NCBI GenBank assembly: GCA_002794515.1
Contig: PGTJ01000008.1
Coordinates: forward strand, 1-21,815
Direction of reading: 5' to 3'
From: Phototrophicales bacterium
GTDB lineage: Bacteria > Chloroflexota > Anaerolineae > Aggregatilineales > Phototrophicaceae
DNA length: 21,815 nucleotides
The notes below the pieces were generated by a model. That model had not been told where the DNA came from and did no database searches. It saw only the letters and a program-made list of their open reading frames with translations. A program made the translations under genes and the position numbers. Shown in pieces: positions 1-6,917 of this stretch; position 1 is the first letter of the stretch, and every line of letters starts with the position of its first letter.

Positions 1-6
1 GCACTC

Positions 7-315
7 ATGTCTAAATATACCCCACTGACAGCGACCGAGATTGAATCAGCATTAGCCAGTTTGCCCAATTGGTTTGCCGATGATGATGTGGCTATTTCTA
101 AGACATACCACATGCCCACCTATATTGCGGGTGTGGCATTCGTGGGTGCAATCGCCGTCTTGGCAGAGGCGCATAATCATCATCCCGATATCACCATGAG
201 TTGGAAAAAAGTGACCGTGCGCTTTAGCACACATGATGCGGGCAATAAAATCACACAAAAAGATGTGGATGTCGCCCGTGCCATTGAGGCATTGGGCTAT
301 CCGAAACCGGCATGA
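7..315 (+). CDS. Pterin-4a-carbinolamine dehydratase (PCD/DCoH)
   Basis: A complete 102-residue protein, the usual length for the PCD/DCoH family. The family dehydrates 4a-hydroxytetrahydropterin, recycling the pterin cofactor of aromatic amino acid hydroxylases; in bacteria it also occurs with other pterin pathways. The sequence shows the family core EAHNHHPDI at residues 54-62, a following W-K-x-V strand, and THDAG at 75-79. The catalytic histidines are expected among H56, H58/H59 and H76. The usual GG after THD is AGN here, a mild variant. The start is six bases from the window edge, so the ribosome binding site cannot be judged and a slightly longer product is possible. It lies about 90 bp upstream of the SDR gene on the same strand. 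Whether the two are co-transcribed is not clear. No aromatic amino acid hydroxylase is in the window, so the substrate context is unknown. Confidence 0.93.
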   Translation: MSKYTPLTATEIESALASLPNWFADDDVAISKTYHMPTYIAGVAFVGAIAVLAEAHNHHPDITMSWKKVTVRFSTHDAGNKITQKDVDVARAIEALGYPKPA

Positions 316-404
316 GACTTGGTACATACTGATATAGAACTTTTGCGGTACAATCAGCGTATCAATCATGAAATGATTTTGCGCTCATGAATTGGAGTTA
401 TGGC

Positions 405-1394
405 ATGGTCAAGGCATTGATCACAGGCGGGACGGGGTTTATCGGCTCGCATATTGCGCGTCAATTGGTGGCGGAGGGGCATACCGTTCGTATTCTGCAC
501 CGTCCGAATTCAAAATTAACGGCGTTAGATGGCATCTCATTTGAATCGGCAATTGGTGGATTGCGCGAAGACGATATGCCCACGCTGATTAAAGCCAGTG
601 AAGGCTGTGATTGGGTATTTCATGTGGCGGCGGTCGCCGATTATTGGCGTGCCGATAAAGCCGAGATGTTCGAGGTGAATGTAGCAGGCACACGGCGCGT
701 TTTGGCGGCGGCACGGACGGCAGGGGTGAAGCGGGTTGTGTTCACCAGTAGCGCCGCGGCGGTGGGCATAAACCCCGATGGTCGTCCTGCAGATGAGAAT
801 ACGCGCTTCAATTTGCCACCCGAAGAATTTCCGTATGGCTATAGCAAGGTATTGGCAGAACGCGCTGTATCTGATGCTGTATGGCGCGGGCAAGAGGTGG
901 TCACGGTCAACCCTGTAGTGGTCATCGGACCGGGCGATTTGAACATGATTTCGGGCAGTTTTATCACCCAAATCAAAAAATTGGGCATCCTCGTGCCAAT
1001 TACATCGGGTGGCATCGCCGTCAGCGATGTGCGCGATGTGGCGCGGTGGCATATCTTGGCGGCGGGACATGGACGAGTTGGCGAGCGCTATCTGGTGGGG
1101 ACGGCGAATTATCCGTATAGCCTGTGGTATGCCATGATAGCCGAAGCGGTCGGGGTATTGCGTCCACGATTTTATATGCCCGATTTTCTCGTGCCGATTG
1201 CCGCATGGGTGATAGACTGGCTTCGCAAACGGGGTATCGAGACCCCTGTCGATGCCGTACAGACGCGCATGGGGGTGCGAAAAGCCTATTTCGATTGTCG
1301 CAAGGCGTGGGGCGAACTGGGCAACCCCCAAATCGATATGCGCCGTAGCCTGCACGACACCTATACATGGTATAGCCAACATGGATATTTATGA
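405..1394 (+). CDS. NAD(P)-dependent extended SDR, dihydroflavonol-4-reductase/HpnA-like epimerase
   Basis: A 329-residue Rossmann-fold oxidoreductase of the extended short-chain dehydrogenase class. The nucleotide-binding motif TGGTGFIG is at residues 7-14, and the catalytic Tyr and Lys are Y144 and K148 in YGYSK. The upstream serines lie in the FTSSAA stretch, and NPVVVIGPGD follows as in dihydroflavonol reductases and hopanoid-associated HpnA. Such enzymes act on sugar-nucleotide or hydrophobic ketone substrates; the substrate here cannot be read from sequence. An in-frame ATG at 387 would add six residues. The ATG at 405 is preferred because GGAG at 394-397 sits 7 nt before it and because MVKALITGG is the normal family start. 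The gene ends 27 bp from the stop codon of the convergent Crp/Fnr gene. No hopanoid genes are adjacent, so hpnA is not assigned. Confidence 0.88.
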   Translation: MVKALITGGTGFIGSHIARQLVAEGHTVRILHRPNSKLTALDGISFESAIGGLREDDMPTLIKASEGCDWVFHVAAVADYWRADKAEMFEVNVAGTRRVLAAARTAGVKRVVFTSSAAAVGINPDGRPADENTRFNLPPEEFPYGYSKVLAERAVSDAVWRGQEVVTVNPVVVIGPGDLNMISGSFITQIKKLGILVPITSGGIAVSDVRDVARWHILAAGHGRVGERYLVGTANYPYSLWYAMIAEAVGVLRPRFYMPDFLVPIAAWVIDWLRKRGIETPVDAVQTRMGVRKAYFDCRKAWGELGNPQIDMRRSLHDTYTWYSQHGYL

Positions 1395-1421
1395 TGCTAT
1401 GCGAGGCGGTGGTGCATGGCA

Positions 1422-2132
1422 TTACCCAATTTGCACAGGCTCACCATCTGAAATTGTGCGGAGTGTGGCGACATCCAACAAATCAATATGCCCCCGCGAG
1501 ACGCGCACCCAGCCATTCTTTCCCCATTGGCTGAGGGTGCGATTCACACTTTCGAGGGTGGTATTGACAAAATCGGCGAGCGATTGTTGCGAAATCGCAA
1601 CATCTAGCGAGATGCCATCATCAATCGGTGTGCCAAATTTATGGGCATAATGCAGCAGTGCCGTTGCCAGGCGCTGTTCGACCCGTTCTGCAAATTGCTT
1701 AGCGATGCGATGATGCGCCTCTTGGATATGCACCACCAACGAGTCAATCACCGCCAACCCAATTTCGGGATAGGTCAACACCAATTGGCGAATATCTTCA
1801 CCACGAAGGGCGAATAGTTGGGTTTGTTCGATCGCCTCTGCACCATGTGGATAGGGATATGCGCCAGATATGGCTAATAATCCCAAGCAATCTCCCACTC
1901 CATATAACTTGATATGTGCCACACGTCCTTCTGGCGTGTAATCCACCAGACGTATCGCCCCGCTCAACACCACATAAAATGAATGTGCCATATCGCCCCG
2001 ATAATATAGGGTCTGGTTCGATTTTAGGGTGAATATGCGACCACTGGCAGATAATGCCGCGAATGCTTTGGGGGATAGTGATGAAAACAACGGTAATTTC
2101 GATAAAAATTCGTCTAATAATATTTTTTGCAT
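1422..2132 (-). CDS. Crp/Fnr-family transcriptional regulator, candidate regulator of nrfHA
   Basis: A 236-residue protein with the full Crp/Fnr plan: an N-terminal cyclic-nucleotide-binding-type beta barrel (about 14-125), a long dimerisation helix (about 125-150) and a C-terminal winged HTH (about 178-212). The recognition helix contains TLESVNR (E194, R198), close to the T-V-E-T-I-S-R pattern of E. coli Fnr, whose Glu and Arg read the TGA core. Only one cysteine is visible (C82) and the Fnr N-terminal cysteine cluster is absent, so an oxygen-labile 4Fe-4S sensor is unlikely. A nitrosative, heme-based or small-molecule signal (DNR/NnrR style) fits better, but this is inference. The gene is divergent from nrfHA, and the shared gap holds FNR-type and CRP-type palindromes. 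AGGTGG lies about 5-7 nt before the ATG. Activation of nrfHA and autoregulation are the natural hypotheses. Confidence 0.92.
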   Translation of the reverse strand: MQKILLDEFLSKLPLFSSLSPKAFAALSASGRIFTLKSNQTLYYRGDMAHSFYVVLSGAIRLVDYTPEGRVAHIKLYGVGDCLGLLAISGAYPYPHGAEAIEQTQLFALRGEDIRQLVLTYPEIGLAVIDSLVVHIQEAHHRIAKQFAERVEQRLATALLHYAHKFGTPIDDGISLDVAISQQSLADFVNTTLESVNRTLSQWGKNGWVRVSRGHIDLLDVATLRTISDGEPVQIG

Positions 2133-2191
2133 GTCACCACCTTTTATAAATAGCCACCTTAACTATGCCTGAAATATGACAGGTATGAAAA

Positions 2192-2205
2192 GTGACGAAA
2201 ATCAC
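2192..2205. promoter_or_regulatory. CRP-type palindrome GTGA-N6-TCAC
   Basis: GTGACGAAAATCAC matches the two core half-sites of the CRP consensus exactly, with the canonical 6-bp spacer. It lies between the divergent Crp/Fnr gene and nrfH. Its centre (2198.5) is 23 bp, about two helical turns, from the centre of the FNR-type box downstream. Either the local regulator or another family member could bind it; this is inferred. Confidence 0.5.
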
Positions 2206-2214
2206 CATCCTTAC

Positions 2215-2228
2215 TTGATTTATATCAA
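2215..2228. promoter_or_regulatory. FNR-type box TTGAT-N4-ATCAA upstream of nrfHA
   Basis: TTGATTTATATCAA is a perfect match to the consensus FNR/DNR half-sites and spacer. Its centre is 2221.5. A -10-like TAATCT at 2251-2256 would put the transcript start near 2263, so the box would be centred at about -41.5. That is the position of a class II activator site for nrfHA. The recognition helix of the divergent Crp/Fnr protein resembles that of Fnr, which supports it as the ligand. Confidence 0.65.
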
Positions 2229-2252
2229 AGACCGCCATGGACATCTATGTTA

Positions 2253-2275
2253 ATCTGATATTAATCTTATCAGAT
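2253..2275. repeat. Perfect 8-bp inverted repeat over the predicted nrfHA transcription start
   Basis: ATCTGATA (2253-2260) is exactly complementary to TATCAGAT (2268-2275) across 7 nt. The dyad overlaps the -10-like TAATCT and the inferred start site near 2263. It could be a repressor operator or a hairpin at the 5' end of the transcript. No T-run follows it, so it is not a classical terminator. Confidence 0.5.
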
Positions 2276-2292
2276 ATTTCGGGAGTTTGGGC

Positions 2293-2769
2293 ATGATTCA
2301 AGAAAAGAAACGGTCAAAATTGCCCATCAGCTTGTTTTTGGTGGTCATTGGTGCGGGATGTATCGTTTTGGGATTGGGTGGCTACACCTTTTTGTATGCC
2401 AAAGGATACTCGTATTTATCCGATGACCCCAACGGCTGTGTGAATTGTCATGTGATGCGGGAACAATATGACGCATGGCAACATTCATCGCACAAATCGG
2501 TGGCGGTGTGTAATGATTGTCATGTGCCACATGGTTCATTTTTTGAAAAATGGTTGGTGAAAGGACTCAACGGGTTTAATCACAGTTTCGCTTTTACGTT
2601 CAACACGTATCCAGAAAATATCACCATCAAAGGGTTTAATGCCGATGTGGTTCAAAACAATTGCCTCTCTTGTCATGAGACCGCCATCAGCATGATTGCC
2701 CCAATGCACGATAATGCGCCCAATTGCCTCACCTGTCATGCAGGCATTGGTCATAACACACGCGATTAA
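2293..2769 (+). CDS. nrfH: NrfH, tetraheme cytochrome c quinol dehydrogenase of nitrite reductase
   Basis: A 158-residue NapC/NirT-family tetraheme protein that oxidises membrane quinol and passes electrons to NrfA. A single membrane anchor spans about residues 13-35. Four CxxCH heme sites follow, at C49-H53, C73-H77, C124-H128 and C145-H149. The first is CVNCHVM, the CxxCHxM arrangement of NrfH in which a methionine (here M55) ligates heme 1. The size and heme count fit NrfH and exclude the pentaheme TorC type. The ATG at 2293 is chosen over an in-frame TTG at 2287 because GGGAG at 2281-2285 sits 7 nt before it. nrfA starts 18 bp after the stop codon, so the two are surely one operon, giving the membrane-bound NrfHA complex. 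Confidence 0.95.
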   Translation: MIQEKKRSKLPISLFLVVIGAGCIVLGLGGYTFLYAKGYSYLSDDPNGCVNCHVMREQYDAWQHSSHKSVAVCNDCHVPHGSFFEKWLVKGLNGFNHSFAFTFNTYPENITIKGFNADVVQNNCLSCHETAISMIAPMHDNAPNCLTCHAGIGHNTRD

Positions 2770-2787
2770 CATACAGAGGAGTTTTAT

Positions 2788-4146
2788 ATGTCTAAAACTG
2801 CACGCAGAGCCATTTTATTATTCGCCTTATTTGGGCTAATTTTAGTCGGGGTGGGTGTGGGAGCATTATTGACCAGTGTGACCACCCGCCAAGTCGAGGC
2901 GCGTCAATATCCGCTCAAGGTGGTGGAGATCGGCGCAAATGAGATCAACCCCGAAGTATGGGGCAAAAATTTTCCGTTGCATTATGACCGCTTCATGATG
3001 ACCCAACAAAATTATGGTCAAACACCGTATGGCGGGTCTGATGTTTATAGCAAATTAGAGCGGTATCCTGCGATGGTGCGAATTTGGGCAGGGTATGCCT
3101 TCAGCATCGACCATAATGAAGAACGCGGGCATTTTTACGCACAAATTGATCAAGAAAATACCCAACGGGTGAAACCACCCCGCAACCAACCAGGCGCATG
3201 TATCAATTGTCATGCCGCCGAAGCAGTCACCTTGATTGCCGATATGGGTTGGGAGGAATTCAACAAAACACCGTATAATGACCTCGTAGACCAACTCCAC
3301 ACAGGGTCATCGTGTGCCGATTGTCATGACCCCGAAGATATGTCGTTACGGCTCACCCGTCCCGCCCTCATCAATGCCCTCGCCGCCAACGGCATCGACT
3401 GGACACAAGCCAGTCGCCAAGAAATGCGCTCGTATGTATGCGCCCAATGCCATGTGGAATATTATTTCGCGGGTGATAACAAAATCCTCACCTTCCCGTG
3501 GACGGAAGGCACAAGTGTTGTGGACGGGACAAATCGCCTGCAGATTCGTATGGAGAATATCGAATCGTATTATGCGACCACAGGCTTCACCGATTGGCGA
3601 CATGCCGAGACCAATGCGCCGATGATCAAAATCCAACATCCCGAATACGAATTGTATAGCTCGAGCTTACATGCGCGTGCGGGTGTGGCGTGCGCCGATT
3701 GTCATATGCCATATATCCGCGAGGGTGGCATCAAGATTAGCGACCACTGGGTGCGTAGCCCGTTGGTCAATATTAACGCGGCTTGCCAGACCTGCCATAA
3801 CTTCCCCGAAGAGCATCTGCAACAACGCATCCTGATCATCCAAGATAACACCGCACAATTATTGCGCGATGCCGAACACGCCATCCTCGATGCCATCGAT
3901 GCCATTGTCGCCGCCAAAAATGCGGGGGCAACCGATGAACAATTGGCAGAAGCCTATCAATTGCACCGTTTAGCTTCGATGCGTTGGGATTTTGTGTCAT
4001 CAGAAAACAGTACGGGCTTCCATAATCCACAAGAAGCGGCGCGTATTTTGGCGGGGTCAATCAATGCCGCACGCCAAGCGCAATTGCTGGCTATACAACT
4101 ATTGAACGACATCGGGACAACCCAAACCGCCAGCAACACCCCATGA
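2788..4146 (+). CDS. nrfA: NrfA, pentaheme ammonia-forming cytochrome c nitrite reductase (CxxCH active-site type)
   Basis: A 452-residue protein that reduces nitrite to ammonium with six electrons outside the cytoplasmic membrane. An N-terminal hydrophobic segment (about 9-28) serves as export signal or anchor. Five heme sites are visible: C138-H142, C176-H180, C218-H222, C302-H306 and C333-H337. By alignment in mind with E. coli NrfA, R113, Y225 and H284 are the active-site residues, and E224, Y225, K281 and Q283 keep the calcium-site pattern (VEYYF and KIQHPE). The first heme motif is CINCH, not the classical CxxCK, so the catalytic heme appears to have a histidine proximal ligand, as reported for Campylobacter-type NrfA. 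AGAGGAG lies 6 nt before the ATG. The gene is followed by a strong terminator. The short span from signal to first heme is normal for the family. Confidence 0.95.
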   Translation: MSKTARRAILLFALFGLILVGVGVGALLTSVTTRQVEARQYPLKVVEIGANEINPEVWGKNFPLHYDRFMMTQQNYGQTPYGGSDVYSKLERYPAMVRIWAGYAFSIDHNEERGHFYAQIDQENTQRVKPPRNQPGACINCHAAEAVTLIADMGWEEFNKTPYNDLVDQLHTGSSCADCHDPEDMSLRLTRPALINALAANGIDWTQASRQEMRSYVCAQCHVEYYFAGDNKILTFPWTEGTSVVDGTNRLQIRMENIESYYATTGFTDWRHAETNAPMIKIQHPEYELYSSSLHARAGVACADCHMPYIREGGIKISDHWVRSPLVNINAACQTCHNFPEEHLQQRILIIQDNTAQLLRDAEHAILDAIDAIVAAKNAGATDEQLAEAYQLHRLASMRWDFVSSENSTGFHNPQEAARILAGSINAARQAQLLAIQLLNDIGTTQTASNTP

Positions 4147-4176
4147 CCTCCGCATCGGGCTAACCGAAACTGCATA

Positions 4177-4209
4177 AAAAAAACAGGCGCAAGATGTGCC
4201 TGTTTTTTT
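4177..4209. terminator. Strong bidirectional intrinsic terminator after nrfA
   Basis: A 14-bp stem (4177-4190 with 4196-4209, one G-T pair) has a 5-nt loop, AAGAT. It is flanked by seven A on the left arm and seven T on the right, so it can terminate transcription in either direction. It separates the nrf operon from the HTH gene downstream. Confidence 0.92.
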
Positions 4210-4236
4210 ATGCTATCGATAAAATCCGTGTACAAT
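4208..4236 (+). promoter_or_regulatory. Weak candidate promoter for the HTH-dprA genes
   Basis: TACAAT at 4231-4236 is a good -10 hexamer. The hexamer 17 bp upstream, TTATGC at 4208-4213, is a poor -35. It is the best candidate between the nrfA terminator and the HTH gene. Confidence 0.35.
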
Positions 4237-4270
4237 AGAATGGAATACAACACATCATAGAGAAGGGGAC

Positions 4271-4894
4271 ATGATTGTTATGTCTGATAAGCACGAATGG
4301 ATTAGCCTCAAACAAGCCGCCGAATTGTTGGGGGTGCATCCTGCGACGGTCCGCAATTGGGCAGATGAGGGCAAAATCACATCACAACGCACAGCTGGTG
4401 GGCATCGGCGTTTTCTGAAAAATGACCTGAACAAATTCACCCATCCCGAAGCCTTGCAACCAATTGAGGTGCAACTCATCTTACAAAATGCGCTGGGGCA
4501 AGCCCGTATGGATGTGGGCGATGGGGCGTTATCTGAACAAATCTGGTATAAAACAATGGGCGAAGAAACCCGCCAAACCTTGCGCGTTTTGGGGCGTGAA
4601 ATTTTGGAGGGGCTACGCCAATATTTGGGAGATGGGGCAAAAGATGTGGGGCTGGCATCGGCGGTGCGACTGGGCAAAGAATATGCCAAAATACTCAGCA
4701 AAGATGCGCTCACATTGCCACAAGCCATGCGTGGCTTTTTTTATTTTAGCGAGTTCATCATCAATTCAGTCATCACTTGGTCAGAGGTGACATTGCCACG
4801 CAACCCACATGATTGGGCGATATTGCTCCGTCAGGTGAATACCTATATGAACACTATGTTATTATCGTTAGCAGAATATTACGAAGTGGAATAA
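4271..4894 (+). CDS. MerR/excisionase-type HTH DNA-binding protein with an all-helical C-terminal domain
   Basis: A 207-residue protein. The N-terminus carries a MerR/excisionase-type winged helix: the helix-turn-helix is SLKQAAELLGVHPATVRNW (about 12-30), followed by the wing R-T-x-G-G-H-R-R-F (40-48). The remaining roughly 140 residues look entirely helical and end in an aromatic, acidic tail. This part vaguely resembles the N-terminal sensory domain of RsbRD-like regulators, but I cannot assign it. No cysteine or obvious metal ligands mark it as a metal-sensing MerR. ATG codons at 4271 and 4280 are both possible. AGAAGGGG at 4261-4268 is close to the first and rather far from the second, so the shorter protein starting MSDKHEW is equally plausible. 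The DprA-like gene starts 3 bp after its stop codon, which implies co-transcription. Confidence 0.75.
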   Translation: MIVMSDKHEWISLKQAAELLGVHPATVRNWADEGKITSQRTAGGHRRFLKNDLNKFTHPEALQPIEVQLILQNALGQARMDVGDGALSEQIWYKTMGEETRQTLRVLGREILEGLRQYLGDGAKDVGLASAVRLGKEYAKILSKDALTLPQAMRGFFYFSEFIINSVITWSEVTLPRNPHDWAILLRQVNTYMNTMLLSLAEYYEVE

Positions 4895-4897
4895 GGG

Positions 4898-5740
4898 ATG
4901 GATACGGGGTTAATCGCATGGGTCGGTCTGAGCTTATGCGAAGGCATTGGCGGGGTCAAATTACGGCGATTATTCGATTATTTTGGTGATGTAACAACCA
5001 TACTGGGCGCATCGACTGATGATTTAAAAGCCGTAAAGGGCATCAATGAAGCGATTGCCCAGCAAATTCATGCCATTCAATTGGATCAATTAGCAGATGA
5101 TATTCATCGTTGGCAATCGGCACATATCCACATCCTGACATGGAATTCGCCCGATTACCCAAAATTGTTATTGGATATACCCGATGCCCCACCCACACTA
5201 TTCGTCATGGGCGACACATCCATCTGGAAAGACCATCGTTTATATGCCATTGTCGGCACACGCACCCCTGCACAGGCTATCCGCGATAAAACCATCCGCC
5301 TCAGCCGTGACATCACCCAAAAAGGGCATATCGTTGTCAGTGGATTAGCCGAAGGGGTCGATACAGCCGCCCATTTGGGGACATTTGTGGATCCAAACGG
5401 ACGAACAATCGCTGTATTGGGGAATGGCTTATGCCAGATTTATCCCAAACATAATCACGCACTGGCAACGGCTATCTTAGAGCGCGGTGGGGCGCTTGTA
5501 TCGGAGGTCGCGCCCGATTCATCGGTGAGCGCGTGGGGCTTGGTCGGCAGGAATCGCATCATCACCGCCATATCTGAGGCGATCATCGTCATGCAAACAT
5601 CGCTAGAGGGTGGTGCGATGCACGCCGTGAGATTTGCCCGTCAGCAAGGCAAACCTGTTTATGCCCATCATAATCTCGCCACAGGCAATCAAGCCATTTT
5701 AGCCGATGGCGGTCATGATTTGGCGACCTTTCGGCTATAA
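4898..5740 (+). CDS. dprA: DprA-like DNA-processing protein (SLOG/Rossmann fold)
   Basis: A 280-residue DprA/Smf-type protein. DprA protects incoming single-stranded DNA and loads RecA during transformation. Residues 1-70 resemble the N-terminal helical region; KAVKGINEAIAQQI fits a helix-hairpin-helix. The SLOG core has IVGTRTP (118-124), SGLAEGVDTAAH (148-159), AVLGNGLCQIYP (172-183), GRNRIITAIS (217-226), the EGGAMHAVRFA helix and GNQAILADG near the end. Compared with classical DprA, the FPxRNRI segment reads VGRNRI, and the usual C-terminal winged-helix domain is missing because the protein stops just after GNQ-x4-DG. The start ATG at 4898 has no clear ribosome binding site, suggesting translational coupling to the HTH gene 3 bp upstream. 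A DprA-like SLOG protein with a role outside transformation is the alternative. Confidence 0.85.
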   Translation: MDTGLIAWVGLSLCEGIGGVKLRRLFDYFGDVTTILGASTDDLKAVKGINEAIAQQIHAIQLDQLADDIHRWQSAHIHILTWNSPDYPKLLLDIPDAPPTLFVMGDTSIWKDHRLYAIVGTRTPAQAIRDKTIRLSRDITQKGHIVVSGLAEGVDTAAHLGTFVDPNGRTIAVLGNGLCQIYPKHNHALATAILERGGALVSEVAPDSSVSAWGLVGRNRIITAISEAIIVMQTSLEGGAMHAVRFARQQGKPVYAHHNLATGNQAILADGGHDLATFRL

Positions 5741-5846
5741 ATCCCCACCCATTTGGGTAGGGCGCATCCTCACCCGAAGCATGATGTCGAAAGTTGGCTA
5801 TCTGTGGCATCCTATGATTAGCGATTACAGAAGTGGAGCAGATAGC

Positions 5847-6713
5847 ATGAGCGATTTTTTCAAACAACTTTCCGAGAGTATGGCGAACATCGCCGAAGCA
5901 ACAGGTAAGGGCTTGGTGATGGTGGCAGGGCGCAAGCGCATGGGCGCGAGTGGCATTGTCTGGCGTGACGATGTGGTGGTCACGGCGAGCCACGTCATCA
6001 CCAAAGATGAGGGCATTAAAATCGGCACAGCCGACGGTGGGGTGCATGAAGCAACATTAGTCGGGCGCGATAACACCAGCGATGTGGCGGTATTGCGCGT
6101 GGCAGGGGGATTAACCCCGCTCAAATTCGCCGATAACCCGCGTGTTGGGCAACTCGTCCTCGCCATAGCCCGACCATCCAGCACCATTCAAGCCACATTG
6201 GGCGTGATTAGCGTTGTCGGCACGGGCGATATGGAAGGCTTTTTACAAACCGATGTGTTGATGTATCCCGGATTTTCGGGTGGGGCATTGGTCGGTGGTG
6301 ATGGGGCAGTGTTGGGCATGAACACCAGTGGCTTTAGTCGTAGCGAGAGCCTCGCCATTGGTGCAACGCGCATTAACACCATTGTCGAGACCTTGCTCAC
6401 ACATGGCAAGATGAAACGTGGTTATTTGGGTGTTGGATTACAAGCCGTGCGCTTGCCACAACCGATTTCTGCGGTGTTGAATCAAGAGACGGGGTTGATG
6501 TTCGTCTCGGTAGAGAGTGATAGCCCCGCAGAAAAAGCGGGCTTGTTCATGGGCGATGTCTTGGTGGCGTTGGATGGTCAAGCCACACCACACCTCGATT
6601 CGTTATATGCCGTGTTGAATAGCGCCAACCGCATCGGCAAATCGGTGGTGGCGAAAATCGTGCGTGGCGGGCAAGTTCAAGATGTCCCAGTGACCATCGG
6701 CGAAAAAGCGTAA
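5847..6713 (+). CDS. HtrA-like S1C serine protease with PDZ domain, no export signal
   Basis: A 288-residue trypsin-like protease with one PDZ domain. The catalytic triad is readable: H49 (TASHV), D79 (TSDVAVL) and S144 (PGFSGGAL). The oxyanion motif is GFSGG where DegP-type enzymes have GNSGG. The protease domain covers about 20-185 and the PDZ domain about 192-285, including RGYLGVG and SPAEKAGLFMGD. No signal peptide or membrane helix precedes the domain: the N-terminus, MSDFFKQLSESMANIAE, is a hydrophilic helix, so a cytoplasmic protease is implied. Reading the frame upstream gives an in-frame extension to 5706 that overlaps dprA. ATG 5847 is preferred because GGAG at 5835-5838 lies 8 nt before it. 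The gene follows dprA by 106 bp. Function could be protein quality control or a dedicated cleavage. Confidence 0.88.
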   Translation: MSDFFKQLSESMANIAEATGKGLVMVAGRKRMGASGIVWRDDVVVTASHVITKDEGIKIGTADGGVHEATLVGRDNTSDVAVLRVAGGLTPLKFADNPRVGQLVLAIARPSSTIQATLGVISVVGTGDMEGFLQTDVLMYPGFSGGALVGGDGAVLGMNTSGFSRSESLAIGATRINTIVETLLTHGKMKRGYLGVGLQAVRLPQPISAVLNQETGLMFVSVESDSPAEKAGLFMGDVLVALDGQATPHLDSLYAVLNSANRIGKSVVAKIVRGGQVQDVPVTIGEKA

Positions 6714-6746
6714 ATATTGGCAATAAAATCCCCAAATGCAATCTCC

Positions 6747-6769
6747 GCCTATGGTAAAAAGCCATAGGC
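6747..6769 (+). terminator. 8-bp perfect hairpin after the protease gene, possible terminator
   Basis: GCCTATGG (6747-6754) pairs exactly with CCATAGGC (6762-6769) around a 7-nt loop. The tail TAATCATTTTA is only moderately T-rich, so termination may be partial. Confidence 0.5.
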
Positions 6770-6774
6770 TAATC

Positions 6775-6820
6775 ATTTTATAATCCGCAAATTTTGCCAC
6801 AATTTTGCGGGTTATAAAAT
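6775..6820. repeat. Long inverted repeat overlapping the promoter of the first binding-protein gene
   Basis: The 20-nt arms 6775-6794 and 6801-6820 match at 18 of 20 positions (one of the two differences is a G-T pair) around a 6-nt loop, TGCCAC. The right arm contains the candidate -35 element TTGCGG (6805-6810). No T-run follows it. It could be an operator or a terminator-like barrier after the protease gene. Confidence 0.7.
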
Positions 6821-6832
6821 TTATGTTATTCT
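6805..6832 (+). promoter_or_regulatory. Candidate promoter of the first binding-protein gene
   Basis: TTGCGG (6805-6810), a 16-bp spacer and TATTCT (6827-6832) preceded by TGT form an extended -10 promoter. The 15-nt word TGTTATTCTGTGAGG (6824-6838) recurs exactly upstream of the second binding-protein gene at 8842-8856. Confidence 0.55.
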
Positions 6833-6917
6833 GTGAGGGTATACACCCCATCGCCTCACGATGTGGAACATCGAAGACAATAAAATGAATACTTACACTT
6901 TCATTAGGAGGAATGAC

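Noticed and set aside
537..1382. Long open frame of 281 codons on the minus strand inside the SDR gene
   Set aside because: It is antisense to a gene with clear catalytic motifs, and its translation is rich in His, Cys and Arg with no recognisable domain. It is a codon-structure shadow.
2168..2183. CCTG-N8-CAGG dyad near the Crp/Fnr gene
   Set aside because: Only 4-bp arms with a wide gap; such dyads occur by chance. It was not listed as an operator.
5742..5762. Hairpin-like CCCACCC/GGGTAGGG after the dprA-like gene
   Set aside because: The loop is too tight, there is a bulge, and no T-run follows, so a terminator is not supported.
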